From positions 1 to 46,435 of the forward strand of contig JAQUUC010000026.1 in the NCBI GenBank assembly GCA_028694105.1: a stretch of 46,435 bases of DNA. The letters are read 5' to 3'. The stretch is from Hespellia sp. Its GTDB lineage: Bacteria; Bacillota; Clostridia; Lachnospirales; Lachnospiraceae. How positions within the stretch are numbered: the stretch's first letter is position 1; each line of letters opens with the position of its first letter. Position numbers and translations under genes: made by a program. Positions 16,183-24,329 of this stretch are shown one piece after another. The notes under the pieces were generated by a model, which did no database searches, had not been told where the DNA came from, and worked only from the letters and a program-made list of their open reading frames with translations.

Positions 16183-17508
16183 TTACTCCTTTTCATTTCT
16201 CTCACGGATTAGGAATTTCAGTGAAGTTCCCTTGAATCCGAATGCTTCTCTGATCTTATTCTCCAGATATCTGGTATAAGAAAAATGCATGAGCTGTTTA
16301 TCATTTACAAAGATAACAAAGGTCGGTGGTTTTACTGCAACCTGTGTAATATAGAAAAGCTTCAGTCTCTTTCCCTTGTCTGACGGCGGCTGCTGCATCG
16401 CAACGGCTTCCATCATAATCTCGTTCAGAACTCCGGTCGCAACGCGAAGGGTCGAATTCTCAATGACCATGTCAATCATCTCGTAGAGCTTCGGGAGTCT
16501 CTGCCCGGTCTCTGCAGATACATACATAATCTCTGCGTACGGCATAAAAGAAAGTACCAGTCGAACCTTGTGCTCATATTCCTTGACGGTCTTGTTATTC
16601 TTCTCGATGGCATCCCACTTATTGACAACGATGATGACACCCTTGCCTCTCTCGTGGGCAATTCCGGCAATCTTCGCATCCTGCTCCGTCACGCCTTCCG
16701 TGGCATCAATCACAACGAGAACGACATCGGCACGTTCCACCGCCGTTACCGTACGGATGATGCTGAACCGCTCCAGCTCTTCCTTGATCTTACTCTTGCG
16801 GCGAAGTCCCGCTGTATCGATGAATACATATTCTTTTCCGTCATGGGTGATGGCTGTGTCAATTGCATCACGCGTTGTACCTGCAATGTCGGATACGATG
16901 ACACGGTTCTTACCTAACAATTTGTTGATGATGGAGGATTTACCGACATTCGGTTTGCCGACGATGGCAATTCTCGGTCTGTCATCGTCCTCCTCTTCTC
17001 CCACATGTTCCGGAAAATATTTAATCACTTCATCCAGCATATCCCCGATTCCAAGTCTCGACGCTGCGGATACCGGTACCGGATCTCCGATTCCGAGATT
17101 ATAGAACTCATACGTATCCGGTATATATTTCTTGAAATCATCTACTTTGTTGACTGCCAGAATAATAGGCTTTTTTGAACGGCGGAGCATGTCTGCAACC
17201 TTCGCATCCGAATCCACAAGTCCCTGCTTTACATCCGTGATGAAAATGATCACATCTGCCGTGTCAATTGCAATCTGTGCCTGATCACGCATCTGTGACA
17301 GTATCACATCGCTGCTGTCCGGCTCAATACCACCGGTATCAATTAATGTAAATTCCTTGTCAAGCCACGATACCTCCGCATAAATACGGTCTCTTGTAAC
17401 ACCGGGTGTGTCTTTTACAATTGAAATCATCTCTCCTGCGAGCGCATTGAACAATGTCGATTTTCCGACATTCGGGCGCCCTACAATAGCTACTACTGGT
17501 TTACTCAT
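16183..17508 (-). CDS. der: GTPase Der (EngA), 50S ribosome assembly factor
   Basis: 441-residue double-GTPase needed for 50S subunit maturation. G-domain 1 begins VAIVGRPNVGKSTLFN and has DTPG and NKVD motifs. G-domain 2 begins IAIVGKPNVGKSSIINKLLGKN and has DTAG and NKWD. A C-terminal KH-like domain ends FKGTSLKFLIRERNEKE. The start at 17508 has GGAG 8 nt upstream; 17 earlier in-frame codons lack similarity. It is first in the der-plsY-gpsA run and has its own promoter. Confidence 0.95.
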   Translation of the reverse strand: MSKPVVAIVGRPNVGKSTLFNALAGEMISIVKDTPGVTRDRIYAEVSWLDKEFTLIDTGGIEPDSSDVILSQMRDQAQIAIDTADVIIFITDVKQGLVDSDAKVADMLRRSKKPIILAVNKVDDFKKYIPDTYEFYNLGIGDPVPVSAASRLGIGDMLDEVIKYFPEHVGEEEDDDRPRIAIVGKPNVGKSSIINKLLGKNRVIVSDIAGTTRDAIDTAITHDGKEYVFIDTAGLRRKSKIKEELERFSIIRTVTAVERADVVLVVIDATEGVTEQDAKIAGIAHERGKGVIIVVNKWDAIEKNNKTVKEYEHKVRLVLSFMPYAEIMYVSAETGQRLPKLYEMIDMVIENSTLRVATGVLNEIMMEAVAMQQPPSDKGKRLKLFYITQVAVKPPTFVIFVNDKQLMHFSYTRYLENKIREAFGFKGTSLKFLIRERNEKE

Positions 17509-17573
17509 ATATTTATCTCCATTTCTAAACGCACTCTGCTTTTTTGCGCAGAATTTCACTTATAATCTTGTCT

Positions 17574-17602
17574 ATTATAACACAGTCAGCCCCAACCGTC
17601 CA
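17574..17602 (-). promoter_or_regulatory. extended -10 promoter of der-plsY-gpsA
   Basis: Minus-strand TGGACG (17597-17602), 17-base spacer, perfect TATAAT (17574-17579) preceded by TG one base upstream, about 65 nt before the der start. Confidence 0.6.
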
Positions 17603-17680
17603 CCGATAAACATTTCACACAATGATTCTGGTTTTCAAGTATAAACAACAAAATCTTCCTATAATACTACAAGATTCCTC

Positions 17681-17709
17681 TTGTAATTCGGTTTAGATAT
17701 GTTTATACT
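17681..17709 (+). promoter_or_regulatory. sigma-A promoter of prs
   Basis: TTGTAA (17681-17686), 17-base spacer, TATACT (17704-17709); start predicted near 17716, 44 bases before the ATG. Two inverted repeats overlap it: ACAAGA/TCTTGT (17669-17674 and 17679-17684) covers the -35, and AGTATAAAC/GTTTATACT (17638-17646 and 17701-17709) covers the -10. Confidence 0.65.
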
Positions 17710-17759
17710 AAAATGGAAATTGCATAAATAAGAATTATGTACACATAGGAGAAGAATAT

Positions 17760-18932
17760 ATGTCATCAAACAAACTTTTAGATCAGACGCTTCCGATAGC
17801 GCCGCTGAAAATCATTGCTTTAGAGAGCTGCAAATCCATGGGGGACAAGGTCAATGATTATATGGTATCGTTCCGCGCAGACAGCCGCAACGATGTCTCT
17901 GACTCACCACTCTACACCAATTACAAATCAAACAACTATTTAACGAAATGCTCCTGCCCGAGATTCGGTTCCGGCGAAGCAAAAGGCATCCTAAGTGAAT
18001 CCATTCGTGGATGCGACCTCTTTATCATGGTCGATGTCTGTAATTACAGCCTTACTTATACCGTGAACGGTCACGAGAACCATATGTCACCGGATGACCA
18101 TTTTCAGGACTTAAAGAGAATTATCTCCGCAGCAACCGGAAAGGCCCGTCGTAACACAGTTATTATGCCGTTCCTCTATGAAGGACGTCAGCACAAACGC
18201 ACGAACCGTGAATCACTTGACTGTGCAATGGCTTTGGAAGAACTCATTGCAATGGGTGTTTCAAATGTCGTAACCTTCGATGCACATGACCCGCGTGTAC
18301 AGAATGCGATCCCGCTCAAAGGATTTGACAGCTTTGATCCACCGTACCAGTTCATGAAAGCACTCTTCCGCGAGGAACCGGACCTCATCGTGGACAAGGA
18401 CCACATGATGATCATCAGTCCGGATGAAGGTGCCATGCACCGTGCTGTATATTTTTCCAATGTACTCGGCATTGATATGGGTATGTTCTACAAGCGCAGA
18501 GATTATTCCACCATCGTAAACGGCAAAAATCCTATCGTTGCACATGAATTTTTAGGTGACGAAGTAGAAGGAAAGGATGTCATCATCGTCGATGATATGA
18601 TTTCTTCCGGCGGTAGTATGCTCGATGTCGCAAAACAGATCAAGGAACGCGGCGCAAAACGTGTATTTGTATGCACCACCTTCGGCCTCTTCACAGATGG
18701 CTTCGCAGAATTTGATGAGTACTACAAAAAAGGATATATCTCACGCATCGTAACCACGAACCTGACATATCTCCCACCGGAAATCTACGACAAACCATAC
18801 TTTGTCAAAGCCGACATGAGCAAGTTCATCGCCCTCATCATTGATTCGCTCAACCATGATGTCACCATCGGAGCTGTACTGAATCCTACCACGAAGATTC
18901 ATGCACTTCTCGAAAAATATAACAAGAAGTAA
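17760..18932 (+). CDS. prs: ribose-phosphate pyrophosphokinase (PRPP synthetase)
   Basis: 390-residue PRPP synthetase, longer than the usual 310-320, which makes phosphoribosyl pyrophosphate from ribose 5-phosphate and ATP for nucleotide, histidine and tryptophan synthesis. It has the ATP-region MPFLYEGRQHKR, the flexible-loop and metal-site FDAHDPRVQNAIP, and the PRPP-binding loop VIIVDDMISSGGSML near residue 275. The extra length is at the N-terminus and in insertions, a form I recall from Clostridia. An AGGAGAAGAATAT site precedes the ATG. It is a single plus-strand gene ended by a strong hairpin. Confidence 0.88.
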   Translation: MSSNKLLDQTLPIAPLKIIALESCKSMGDKVNDYMVSFRADSRNDVSDSPLYTNYKSNNYLTKCSCPRFGSGEAKGILSESIRGCDLFIMVDVCNYSLTYTVNGHENHMSPDDHFQDLKRIISAATGKARRNTVIMPFLYEGRQHKRTNRESLDCAMALEELIAMGVSNVVTFDAHDPRVQNAIPLKGFDSFDPPYQFMKALFREEPDLIVDKDHMMIISPDEGAMHRAVYFSNVLGIDMGMFYKRRDYSTIVNGKNPIVAHEFLGDEVEGKDVIIVDDMISSGGSMLDVAKQIKERGAKRVFVCTTFGLFTDGFAEFDEYYKKGYISRIVTTNLTYLPPEIYDKPYFVKADMSKFIALIIDSLNHDVTIGAVLNPTTKIHALLEKYNKK

Positions 18933-18950
18933 TTTTCTGTATAGCTGTGC

Positions 18951-19007
18951 AAAAAGTGGCAGATATCTATGACGGACATCAAGTCCCATAGATATCTGCC
19001 ACTTTTT
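18951..19007. terminator. bidirectional terminator between prs and rseP
   Basis: AAAAAGTGGCAGATATCTATG (starting 18951) pairs perfectly with the run ending at 19007 (CATAGATATCTGCCACTTTTT), giving a stem of about 21 bp with A/T ends, so it can stop transcripts from either side. The loop is about 15 nt. Confidence 0.9.
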
Positions 19008-19029
19008 ACTTATGCTAAGAAAGCTACAC

Positions 19030-20076
19030 TTAAAATATCCTCACGATATCATGATACATCACCACAACCATCAAAAGCAGCAGACATACCAGCCCCACGA
19101 AATGAACCATGCCTTCCCGCTCGGGATTCACCCGCCTGCCACGGATTGCTTCGATAATCAAGAAAACCAGTCTTCCACCGTCCAGCGCCGGAAGCGGCAG
19201 CAGATTCATAACACCAAGGTTTGCCGAAAGCAGTATCACAAAATTCAAAAGACTTCCCAGCACCGCCAGTGCGCCATACGGCGAACTTTGTTTCACCGTC
19301 TCTCCGACATAGTCCACAATACCGACCGGACCCGACAGCTGACCAATTCCAACCTGACCTGTCACCAGCATTTTCAGACAGTCAAACGTATAGCACACCC
19401 AGTACTTTAGCTCGTATGCACCGTATTCCAGTGCTTTGAAAAAGTTTGCCTTCGTATTGGCTCCGCCCTGAACACCATAATAGTAATATCCGGCACCGTC
19501 TGTTGTCTCTACCTTTGTTGGCTCTAACACAGCCGTGTATTCTTTGTTGTTTCGTTCATAGGTGAACGTTGCCTCCTCGCCCTGATGCAGTGCATTATAG
19601 AGCGCAATCTCACGCCAGATATGAATGGATTTCCCATTGATTTCGGTAATGCGGTCTCCTTCTTTAAGGCCCTGTTCCTGTGCGGACTGCCCCTCCGTAA
19701 TTCCGGAGAGCACCGGCTCATCGTATCCGGTCCATGCCACGATAATAATCGAAACGACCAGCGCCATAATGAAGTTAAATACCGGTCCGGCGACAATCAC
19801 GGACATCCGCGCCCAGACCGATTTGCTGTTAAAACTGCCTGCCGACACATCCTCCGCATCATCCTCGCCCATCATGCAGGCTCCGCCAAACGGCAGAAGC
19901 TTCAGGCTGAATTTCGTACCATGAAATTCTTTACCGAACAGCGTTGGTCCAAGTCCCAGTGAAAATTCATCCACCCGGATTCCATTTAATTTTGCTAATG
20001 TAAAATGTCCCAGCTCATGAAAAATAACAATGACGCTGAACAATAAAACTGCAAGTAAAATGCTTACAATATTCAT
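19030..20076 (-). CDS. rseP: RIP metalloprotease RseP (site-2 protease, M50)
   Basis: 348-residue intramembrane zinc metalloprotease that cleaves membrane-tethered regulators such as anti-sigma factors. It has the zinc site HELGH near residue 24 within the first membrane span, a periplasmic/extracytoplasmic PDZ domain (about 115-200), and the third zinc ligand region LPLPALDGGRLVF near 295. Start at 20076: the ATG overlaps the dxr stop as ATGA, with AGGTGG 5 nt upstream. It is the last gene of the pyrH-frr-uppS-cdsA-dxr-rseP run, the usual Firmicute order. Confidence 0.93.
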   Translation of the reverse strand: MNIVSILLAVLLFSVIVIFHELGHFTLAKLNGIRVDEFSLGLGPTLFGKEFHGTKFSLKLLPFGGACMMGEDDAEDVSAGSFNSKSVWARMSVIVAGPVFNFIMALVVSIIIVAWTGYDEPVLSGITEGQSAQEQGLKEGDRITEINGKSIHIWREIALYNALHQGEEATFTYERNNKEYTAVLEPTKVETTDGAGYYYYGVQGGANTKANFFKALEYGAYELKYWVCYTFDCLKMLVTGQVGIGQLSGPVGIVDYVGETVKQSSPYGALAVLGSLLNFVILLSANLGVMNLLPLPALDGGRLVFLIIEAIRGRRVNPEREGMVHFVGLVCLLLLMVVVMYHDIVRIF

Positions 20077-21221
20077 GATTTCCACCTGCTCTCGATATAT
20101 TCGTAAGTTGCAGCTTCCACTGCCAGAATCTCTTCCACTGACGGATGATCGATGACCGTATGCTGCTGCATGCAGGTTTCGATAATTTCAGGAATCGTCA
20201 GGTACCCGATCTTACGGTCAAGAAACAGACTGACAGCCCGCTCATTTGCCGCATTCAGTACAGTCGGAAGCGATCCCCCTCGTTTTCCGGCCTCATATGC
20301 AAGTCTCAGTCCATAGAAGGTCTCCATGTCCGGACGTTCAAATGTAATCTCTGTTAATTTTCCGAAATCAAGACGTTCTCCCGGAAGATAGCGTCTCTCC
20401 GGATAATAAAGTGCATATTGAATCGGCAGTTTCATATCCGGTGTGCCGAGCTGTGCAATGATGGCACCGTCTTCATATTCTACCATTGAATGAATGATGC
20501 TCTGCGGCTGAACAACAACCTCCACCTGATTCACATCCACCTCAAACAGCCATTTTGCTTCAATGACCTCAAGTCCTTTATTGACCATCGTAGAAGAATC
20601 AATCGTAATCTTTCGTCCCATCTCCCAGTTTGGATGCTTCAAGGCATCCTCCACCTGAATATTCTTCAATTCTTCGCGGGTCTTTCTGCGAAACGGACCG
20701 CCGGATGCCGTCAGTAGAATCTTGTGCAGACTCTTTGACTGTCCACCCTGCAGCGACTGAAAAATCGCACTATGCTCACTGTCGACAGGAAGAATGGAAA
20801 CGCCATGTTCCTTCGCAAGCGGCATGATAATATGTCCGGCTGTCACAAGGGTTTCTTTGTTTGCAAGTGCAATATCTTTTCCGGCCTTGATTGCCTCAAT
20901 CGTCGGACGGATTCCTATCATCCCAACAATCGCAGTAACCAGAATCTCCGCCTCCTGCGCCCGCGCGATTTCAAGCAGACCATCCATCCCCGATACTATT
21001 TCTATATGCAGATCGCTGACCATCTGTGCAAACATTTTTGCTTTTTCTTCCGACCATACCGCGACCAGCCTTGGCCTAAATTCACGCACCTGTTTTTCCA
21101 GCAGCTGGATATTATTTCCCGCAGCCATCGCGATGACTTCAATGTCCCCGTTCTCTCTCACGACTTCCAGCGTCTGTGTTCCAATTGACCCGGTCGAGCC
21201 AAGTATTGCAATTCGTTTCAT
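20073..21221 (-). CDS. dxr: 1-deoxy-D-xylulose-5-phosphate reductoisomerase
   Basis: 382-residue NADPH enzyme converting DXP to MEP, the second step of the non-mevalonate isoprenoid pathway. The cofactor loop ILGSTGSIGTQTL opens the protein. The metal and substrate segment with LPVDSEHSAIFQ (about 145) and the SASGGPFR-like LTASGGPFRR loop (about 178) are present. The start at 21221 has AGGAG about 10 nt upstream; a TTG 21 bases earlier is less likely. It is flanked by cdsA and rseP and feeds the isoprenoid precursors that UppS polymerises. Confidence 0.95.
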   Translation of the reverse strand: MKRIAILGSTGSIGTQTLEVVRENGDIEVIAMAAGNNIQLLEKQVREFRPRLVAVWSEEKAKMFAQMVSDLHIEIVSGMDGLLEIARAQEAEILVTAIVGMIGIRPTIEAIKAGKDIALANKETLVTAGHIIMPLAKEHGVSILPVDSEHSAIFQSLQGGQSKSLHKILLTASGGPFRRKTREELKNIQVEDALKHPNWEMGRKITIDSSTMVNKGLEVIEAKWLFEVDVNQVEVVVQPQSIIHSMVEYEDGAIIAQLGTPDMKLPIQYALYYPERRYLPGERLDFGKLTEITFERPDMETFYGLRLAYEAGKRGGSLPTVLNAANERAVSLFLDRKIGYLTIPEIIETCMQQHTVIDHPSVEEILAVEAATYEYIESRWKS

Positions 21222-21234
21222 ATATACGTATCTC

Positions 21235-22035
21235 CTATCCAATCCATGTAAGTAAATAATAAATCATCGGTGCCACAAAAATCACGCTGTCAAAACGGTC
21301 CAGTATACCGCCATGTCCCGGAATCAGTTTTCCATAATCTTTGATTTCATAATTACGCTTGATTGCAGATGCTGCAAGATCGCCAACCATAGAAATCAGT
21401 CCGCCAATCGCACACACACTTGCAAAAATGAGCGGGCTGACATCTGCGCCGCCCCATTGATTGATTGCGAGTGCATATAATGCACCGAGAAGCGCAGCTC
21501 CGACCACTCCGCCGACCGCACCCTCAACGGATTTCTTCGGGCTTAACACCGGTGCCATCTTATGCTTTCCAAACAGAACGCCCACGCAGTATGCACAGGT
21601 ATCACACCCCCACGAGCACAGGAACACCAGCCATACCAGGAACACACCCTCCCCCGGCATCGTACGGATCTGATAAATATATGACAGCATCACCGCCACA
21701 TAGAACAATCCGAAATATGCTGCCATCATCTGGTCTGCCTTATATTTTGGATATGTAAATACATAAATCATAAGAAGTGCAATCAGAAATGCCATACACA
21801 GCGGCATAAGAGCATCTCCCCACAGCAGATAGACCGACACATAATATAAGACAGCAAACGCATATCCGCAGATGCCGGCTCCGCTTTTATGAATATCAAA
21901 AACTTTGTATAATTCGCTCATACCAATCAGACTGATAATCACAAGTGTACCAAATAAAACCGGACCTCCTGTAATAATTGTAACCAGTGCAGCCAAAACT
22001 AATACAATTCCACTTATCAAACGAGTCTTAAACAT
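21235..22035 (-). CDS. cdsA: phosphatidate cytidylyltransferase
   Basis: 266-residue polytopic membrane enzyme making CDP-diacylglycerol from phosphatidate and CTP, the branch-point of phospholipid synthesis used by PgsA. The CDS signature is near the C-terminus: SAIKRNYEIKDYG followed by LIPGHGGILDRFDS. About seven or eight hydrophobic spans are visible. It lies between uppS (11 bases away) and dxr. The ATG at 22035 has GAGGAAG upstream, inside the intergenic gap. Confidence 0.94.
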   Translation of the reverse strand: MFKTRLISGIVLVLAALVTIITGGPVLFGTLVIISLIGMSELYKVFDIHKSGAGICGYAFAVLYYVSVYLLWGDALMPLCMAFLIALLMIYVFTYPKYKADQMMAAYFGLFYVAVMLSYIYQIRTMPGEGVFLVWLVFLCSWGCDTCAYCVGVLFGKHKMAPVLSPKKSVEGAVGGVVGAALLGALYALAINQWGGADVSPLIFASVCAIGGLISMVGDLAASAIKRNYEIKDYGKLIPGHGGILDRFDSVIFVAPMIYYLLTWIG

Positions 22036-22046
22036 GTTCTTCCTCC

Positions 22047-22745
22047 TCAGACCTTCCCGAAGCGTCTGTCTCTGCCATTATAGTATTCAAATGCCTTCAT
22101 CAGTTCCTCTTTGTCAAAATCAGGCCACAGAACATCCGTAATATAAAATTCTGTATAGGCAAGCTGCCATAAAAGGAAATTGGAAATGCGCATCTCTCCG
22201 CTTGTGCGAATCAAAAGATCCGGATCCGGAATGTCATGCGTATCCAGATAATGATCAAATACCACCTCATCGATTTCCTGCGGATTTCTCTTGCCGTCCA
22301 CACAGTCCTGTGCTATCTTCCGAACCGCACGGACAAGCTCATCGCGTCCGCCATAATTAATAGCAATCTGAAAATTGAGTCCGCCATTCTTCTTCGTAGA
22401 CTCCTCCAGCTCGCCGATTCTGAGGCGAATATCCTCATCCAGTCTGGTCTTATCGCCAATCACGCGGATCTTCATATCGTTCTTCTCTGCGGTCTTCAAA
22501 CAGGTCTTCATGTAATTGCGGAGCAGCTTCATAAGCGCATCCACCTCTGACTGCGGACGGTTCCAGTTCTCTGTGGAAAAAGCATAGACCGTCAGATATT
22601 TTACACCCATTCTGTACGCGTCCTCGCAGATCTTCTCCACCGCCTTTGCACCCTGTGCATGGCCGTAATTTCTGGGCATTCCCTTGGATTTTGCCCAGCG
22701 TCCGTTGCCATCTAAAATAATAGCCACATGTTGTGGTACATTCAT
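22047..22745 (-). CDS. uppS: isoprenyl transferase (undecaprenyl diphosphate synthase)
   Basis: 232-residue cis-prenyltransferase that extends farnesyl diphosphate to the C55 lipid carrier for cell-wall synthesis. The signature VAIILDGNGRWAKSKG is near the N-terminus, with the catalytic aspartate. The YAFSTENWNRP and the C-terminal DLLIRTSGEMRISNFLLWQ motif are present. The start at 22745 has a strong GGGGGAGGG site; 13 upstream in-frame codons lie over the terminator hairpin and are unlikely to be translated. It follows a 15-bp terminator-like hairpin after frr, yet no promoter is obvious in between. Confidence 0.94.
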   Translation of the reverse strand: MNVPQHVAIILDGNGRWAKSKGMPRNYGHAQGAKAVEKICEDAYRMGVKYLTVYAFSTENWNRPQSEVDALMKLLRNYMKTCLKTAEKNDMKIRVIGDKTRLDEDIRLRIGELEESTKKNGGLNFQIAINYGGRDELVRAVRKIAQDCVDGKRNPQEIDEVVFDHYLDTHDIPDPDLLIRTSGEMRISNFLLWQLAYTEFYITDVLWPDFDKEELMKAFEYYNGRDRRFGKV

Positions 22746-22760
22746 CGTATTCCCTCCCCC

Positions 22761-22811
22761 AAAAATCAATTTAGGACGTAGCAAAGTTAAGTTTTACTAC
22801 GTCCTAAATTG
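22761..22811 (-). terminator. terminator or attenuator hairpin between frr and uppS
   Basis: CAATTTAGGACGTAG (22767-22781) and CTACGTCCTAAATTG (22797-22811) form a perfect 15-bp stem with a 15-nt loop, followed on the minus strand by ATTTTT. It starts 3 bases after the frr stop. The 5 genes downstream seem to depend on read-through or on a promoter not recognised. Confidence 0.8.
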
Positions 22812-22813
22812 CA

Positions 22814-23365
22814 TTAAACTGTCAGAACCTCTTTTGATTTTACTTCGATTGCTTTGTCAACTTCTTTGATATATTTGTCGGTTAATTTCTGGAGCTCGTC
22901 CTCAAGATCCTGAATTCCATCTTCAGAAATCTCTGTTCCTTTCAGTTTCTTGAAAGCATCCATACCGTCACGCCGAATGTTGCGGACAGCAACCTTGGCC
23001 TCTTCGCCCTTTTTCTTGACATCTTTTACTAAATCTTTTCTGCGTTCCTCCGTCAGTTCTGGGAATACCAGACGGATTGTTGTGCCGTCATTCGTCGGGT
23101 TGATTCCGATATCTGCCATCTGGATGGCTCTCTCGATATCTTTAAGAAGACTCTTCTCCCAAGGCTGAATCTGAATCATACGTGCCTCCGGTACTGAGAT
23201 ATTACCAACCTGCTGAAGTGGTGTAGGTGTTCCGTAATAATCAACCATCACCTTGTTTAAAATATTCGGGTTCGCACGTCCTGCGCGGATTGACTGCAGT
23301 TCGCTCTCAAGATTCCCCATCGTCTTTTTCATCTTTCCATCAAATACTGTTAATTTCTCGTCCAT
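22814..23365 (-). CDS. frr: ribosome recycling factor
   Basis: 183-residue RRF, which with EF-G splits post-termination ribosomes. The length and features are typical: the long helical start DGKMKKTMGNLESELQSIRAGRANPNIL, a VDYYGTPTPLQQVGNI beta segment, and the late helical arm with ELTEERRKDLVKDVKKKGEEAKVAVRNIRRD. The GGAG site is about 6 nt before ATG. It directly follows pyrH, as in most bacteria. Confidence 0.97.
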   Translation of the reverse strand: MDEKLTVFDGKMKKTMGNLESELQSIRAGRANPNILNKVMVDYYGTPTPLQQVGNISVPEARMIQIQPWEKSLLKDIERAIQMADIGINPTNDGTTIRLVFPELTEERRKDLVKDVKKKGEEAKVAVRNIRRDGMDAFKKLKGTEISEDGIQDLEDELQKLTDKYIKEVDKAIEVKSKEVLTV

Positions 23366-23424
23366 TTTAATCTCCTTATTGTTATTTTTCCAAACCTTTC
23401 GAGGTCCTCGTTTCTGATGTTTCG

Positions 23425-24120
23425 TTATACGGTAACTTTGGTGCCTGTAAACGTACCACTCATAGTCTCGACGATACTGTTCGGCTCATTCAGTCCGAAT
23501 ACAAGCATCGGCATCTTGTTCTCCAGACATAAGATAGATGCTGCCAAATCCACAGCTGCAAGCTTCTGGTCAATCACATCCTGAATTGTGATCTCCTCGT
23601 ACTTCTTCGCTGCCGGATTCACCTTCGGATCGCTGTCGTAGATTCCATCGATCGCTTTGGCAAGCAACATGGCATCTGCCTCAATCTCAATTGCACGGAG
23701 CACTGCTCCCGTATCGGTTGAGAAATATGGATGACCGGTTCCGCCTGCAAAGAAAATCACCTTGCCCTGATCCAATGCATCCACCGCTGCATCCTTTGAA
23801 AACAGAGAAGTAAATGCACCGCATGTAAATGGCGTGAAAATATCGGTCTTCATCCCCACATAGCGGAAAATATCGGACACATAAATACAGTTCATTACCG
23901 TTGCAAGCATTCCAATCTGGTCTGCCTTGGTACGGTCAATCGTCTCGCTGGTTCTCCCGCGCCAGAAGTTACCGCCTCCTGTCACGATTGCGACCTGAAT
24001 CCCATCATCCACCAGCTGCTTTACCTGTCTGGCAACGCCAACACATGTCGCTTCGTCAAAGCCTGTCTTCTTATCTCCTGCCAGTGCTTCTCCACTGAGC
24101 TTTAACAACACTCTTTTCAT
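23425..24120 (-). CDS. pyrH: UMP kinase
   Basis: 231-residue bacterial UMP kinase of the amino-acid kinase fold, making UDP. The N-terminal MKRVLLKLSGEALAGD, the nucleotide-site VTGGGNFWRGR, and the FFAGGTGHPYFSTDTGAVLRA segment are diagnostic. The start has AAGGAG 8 nt upstream and a clear promoter before it. It begins the pyrH-frr-uppS-cdsA-dxr-rseP run. Confidence 0.96.
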   Translation of the reverse strand: MKRVLLKLSGEALAGDKKTGFDEATCVGVARQVKQLVDDGIQVAIVTGGGNFWRGRTSETIDRTKADQIGMLATVMNCIYVSDIFRYVGMKTDIFTPFTCGAFTSLFSKDAAVDALDQGKVIFFAGGTGHPYFSTDTGAVLRAIEIEADAMLLAKAIDGIYDSDPKVNPAAKKYEEITIQDVIDQKLAAVDLAASILCLENKMPMLVFGLNEPNSIVETMSGTFTGTKVTV

Positions 24121-24153
24121 AGCATATACTCCTTCACTTAATCTTTATAGTGA

Positions 24154-24183
24154 ATTATACCCCATTTCGCTATATCTGGTCAA
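24154..24183 (-). promoter_or_regulatory. sigma-A promoter of pyrH-frr
   Basis: Minus-strand TTGACC (24178-24183), 18-base spacer, perfect TATAAT (24154-24159), about 35 nt upstream of the pyrH start. It is just downstream of a 137-bp inverted-repeat-bounded segment (24193-24329). Confidence 0.75.
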
Positions 24184-24192
24184 CCTTTCGTT

Positions 24193-24329
24193 TGAGAATA
24201 TCGCAACGGGGCGTATCCCGTCTGCGGCCTTCATTGATGCTGCCAGAATTTGCTTTTTTCATTCAGCAATCCTTAACAGTCAATGACAGCTCACAAAAAA
24301 GATACACCCCGCTGCAATAATTATTCTCA
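24193..24329. repeat. 137-bp segment bounded by long imperfect inverted repeats
   Basis: Outer arms TGAGAATA (24193-24200) and TATTCTCA (24322-24329) are perfect. After a small internal loop, GCAACGGGGCGTATC (24203-24217) pairs with GATACACCCCGCTGC (24301-24315); on the minus-strand RNA this is a 15-bp helix with two G-U pairs. The right arm overlaps the stop codon of the metallo-hydrolase gene. It could be a terminator-like structured RNA or a miniature mobile element; no target-site duplication was found. Confidence 0.5.
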
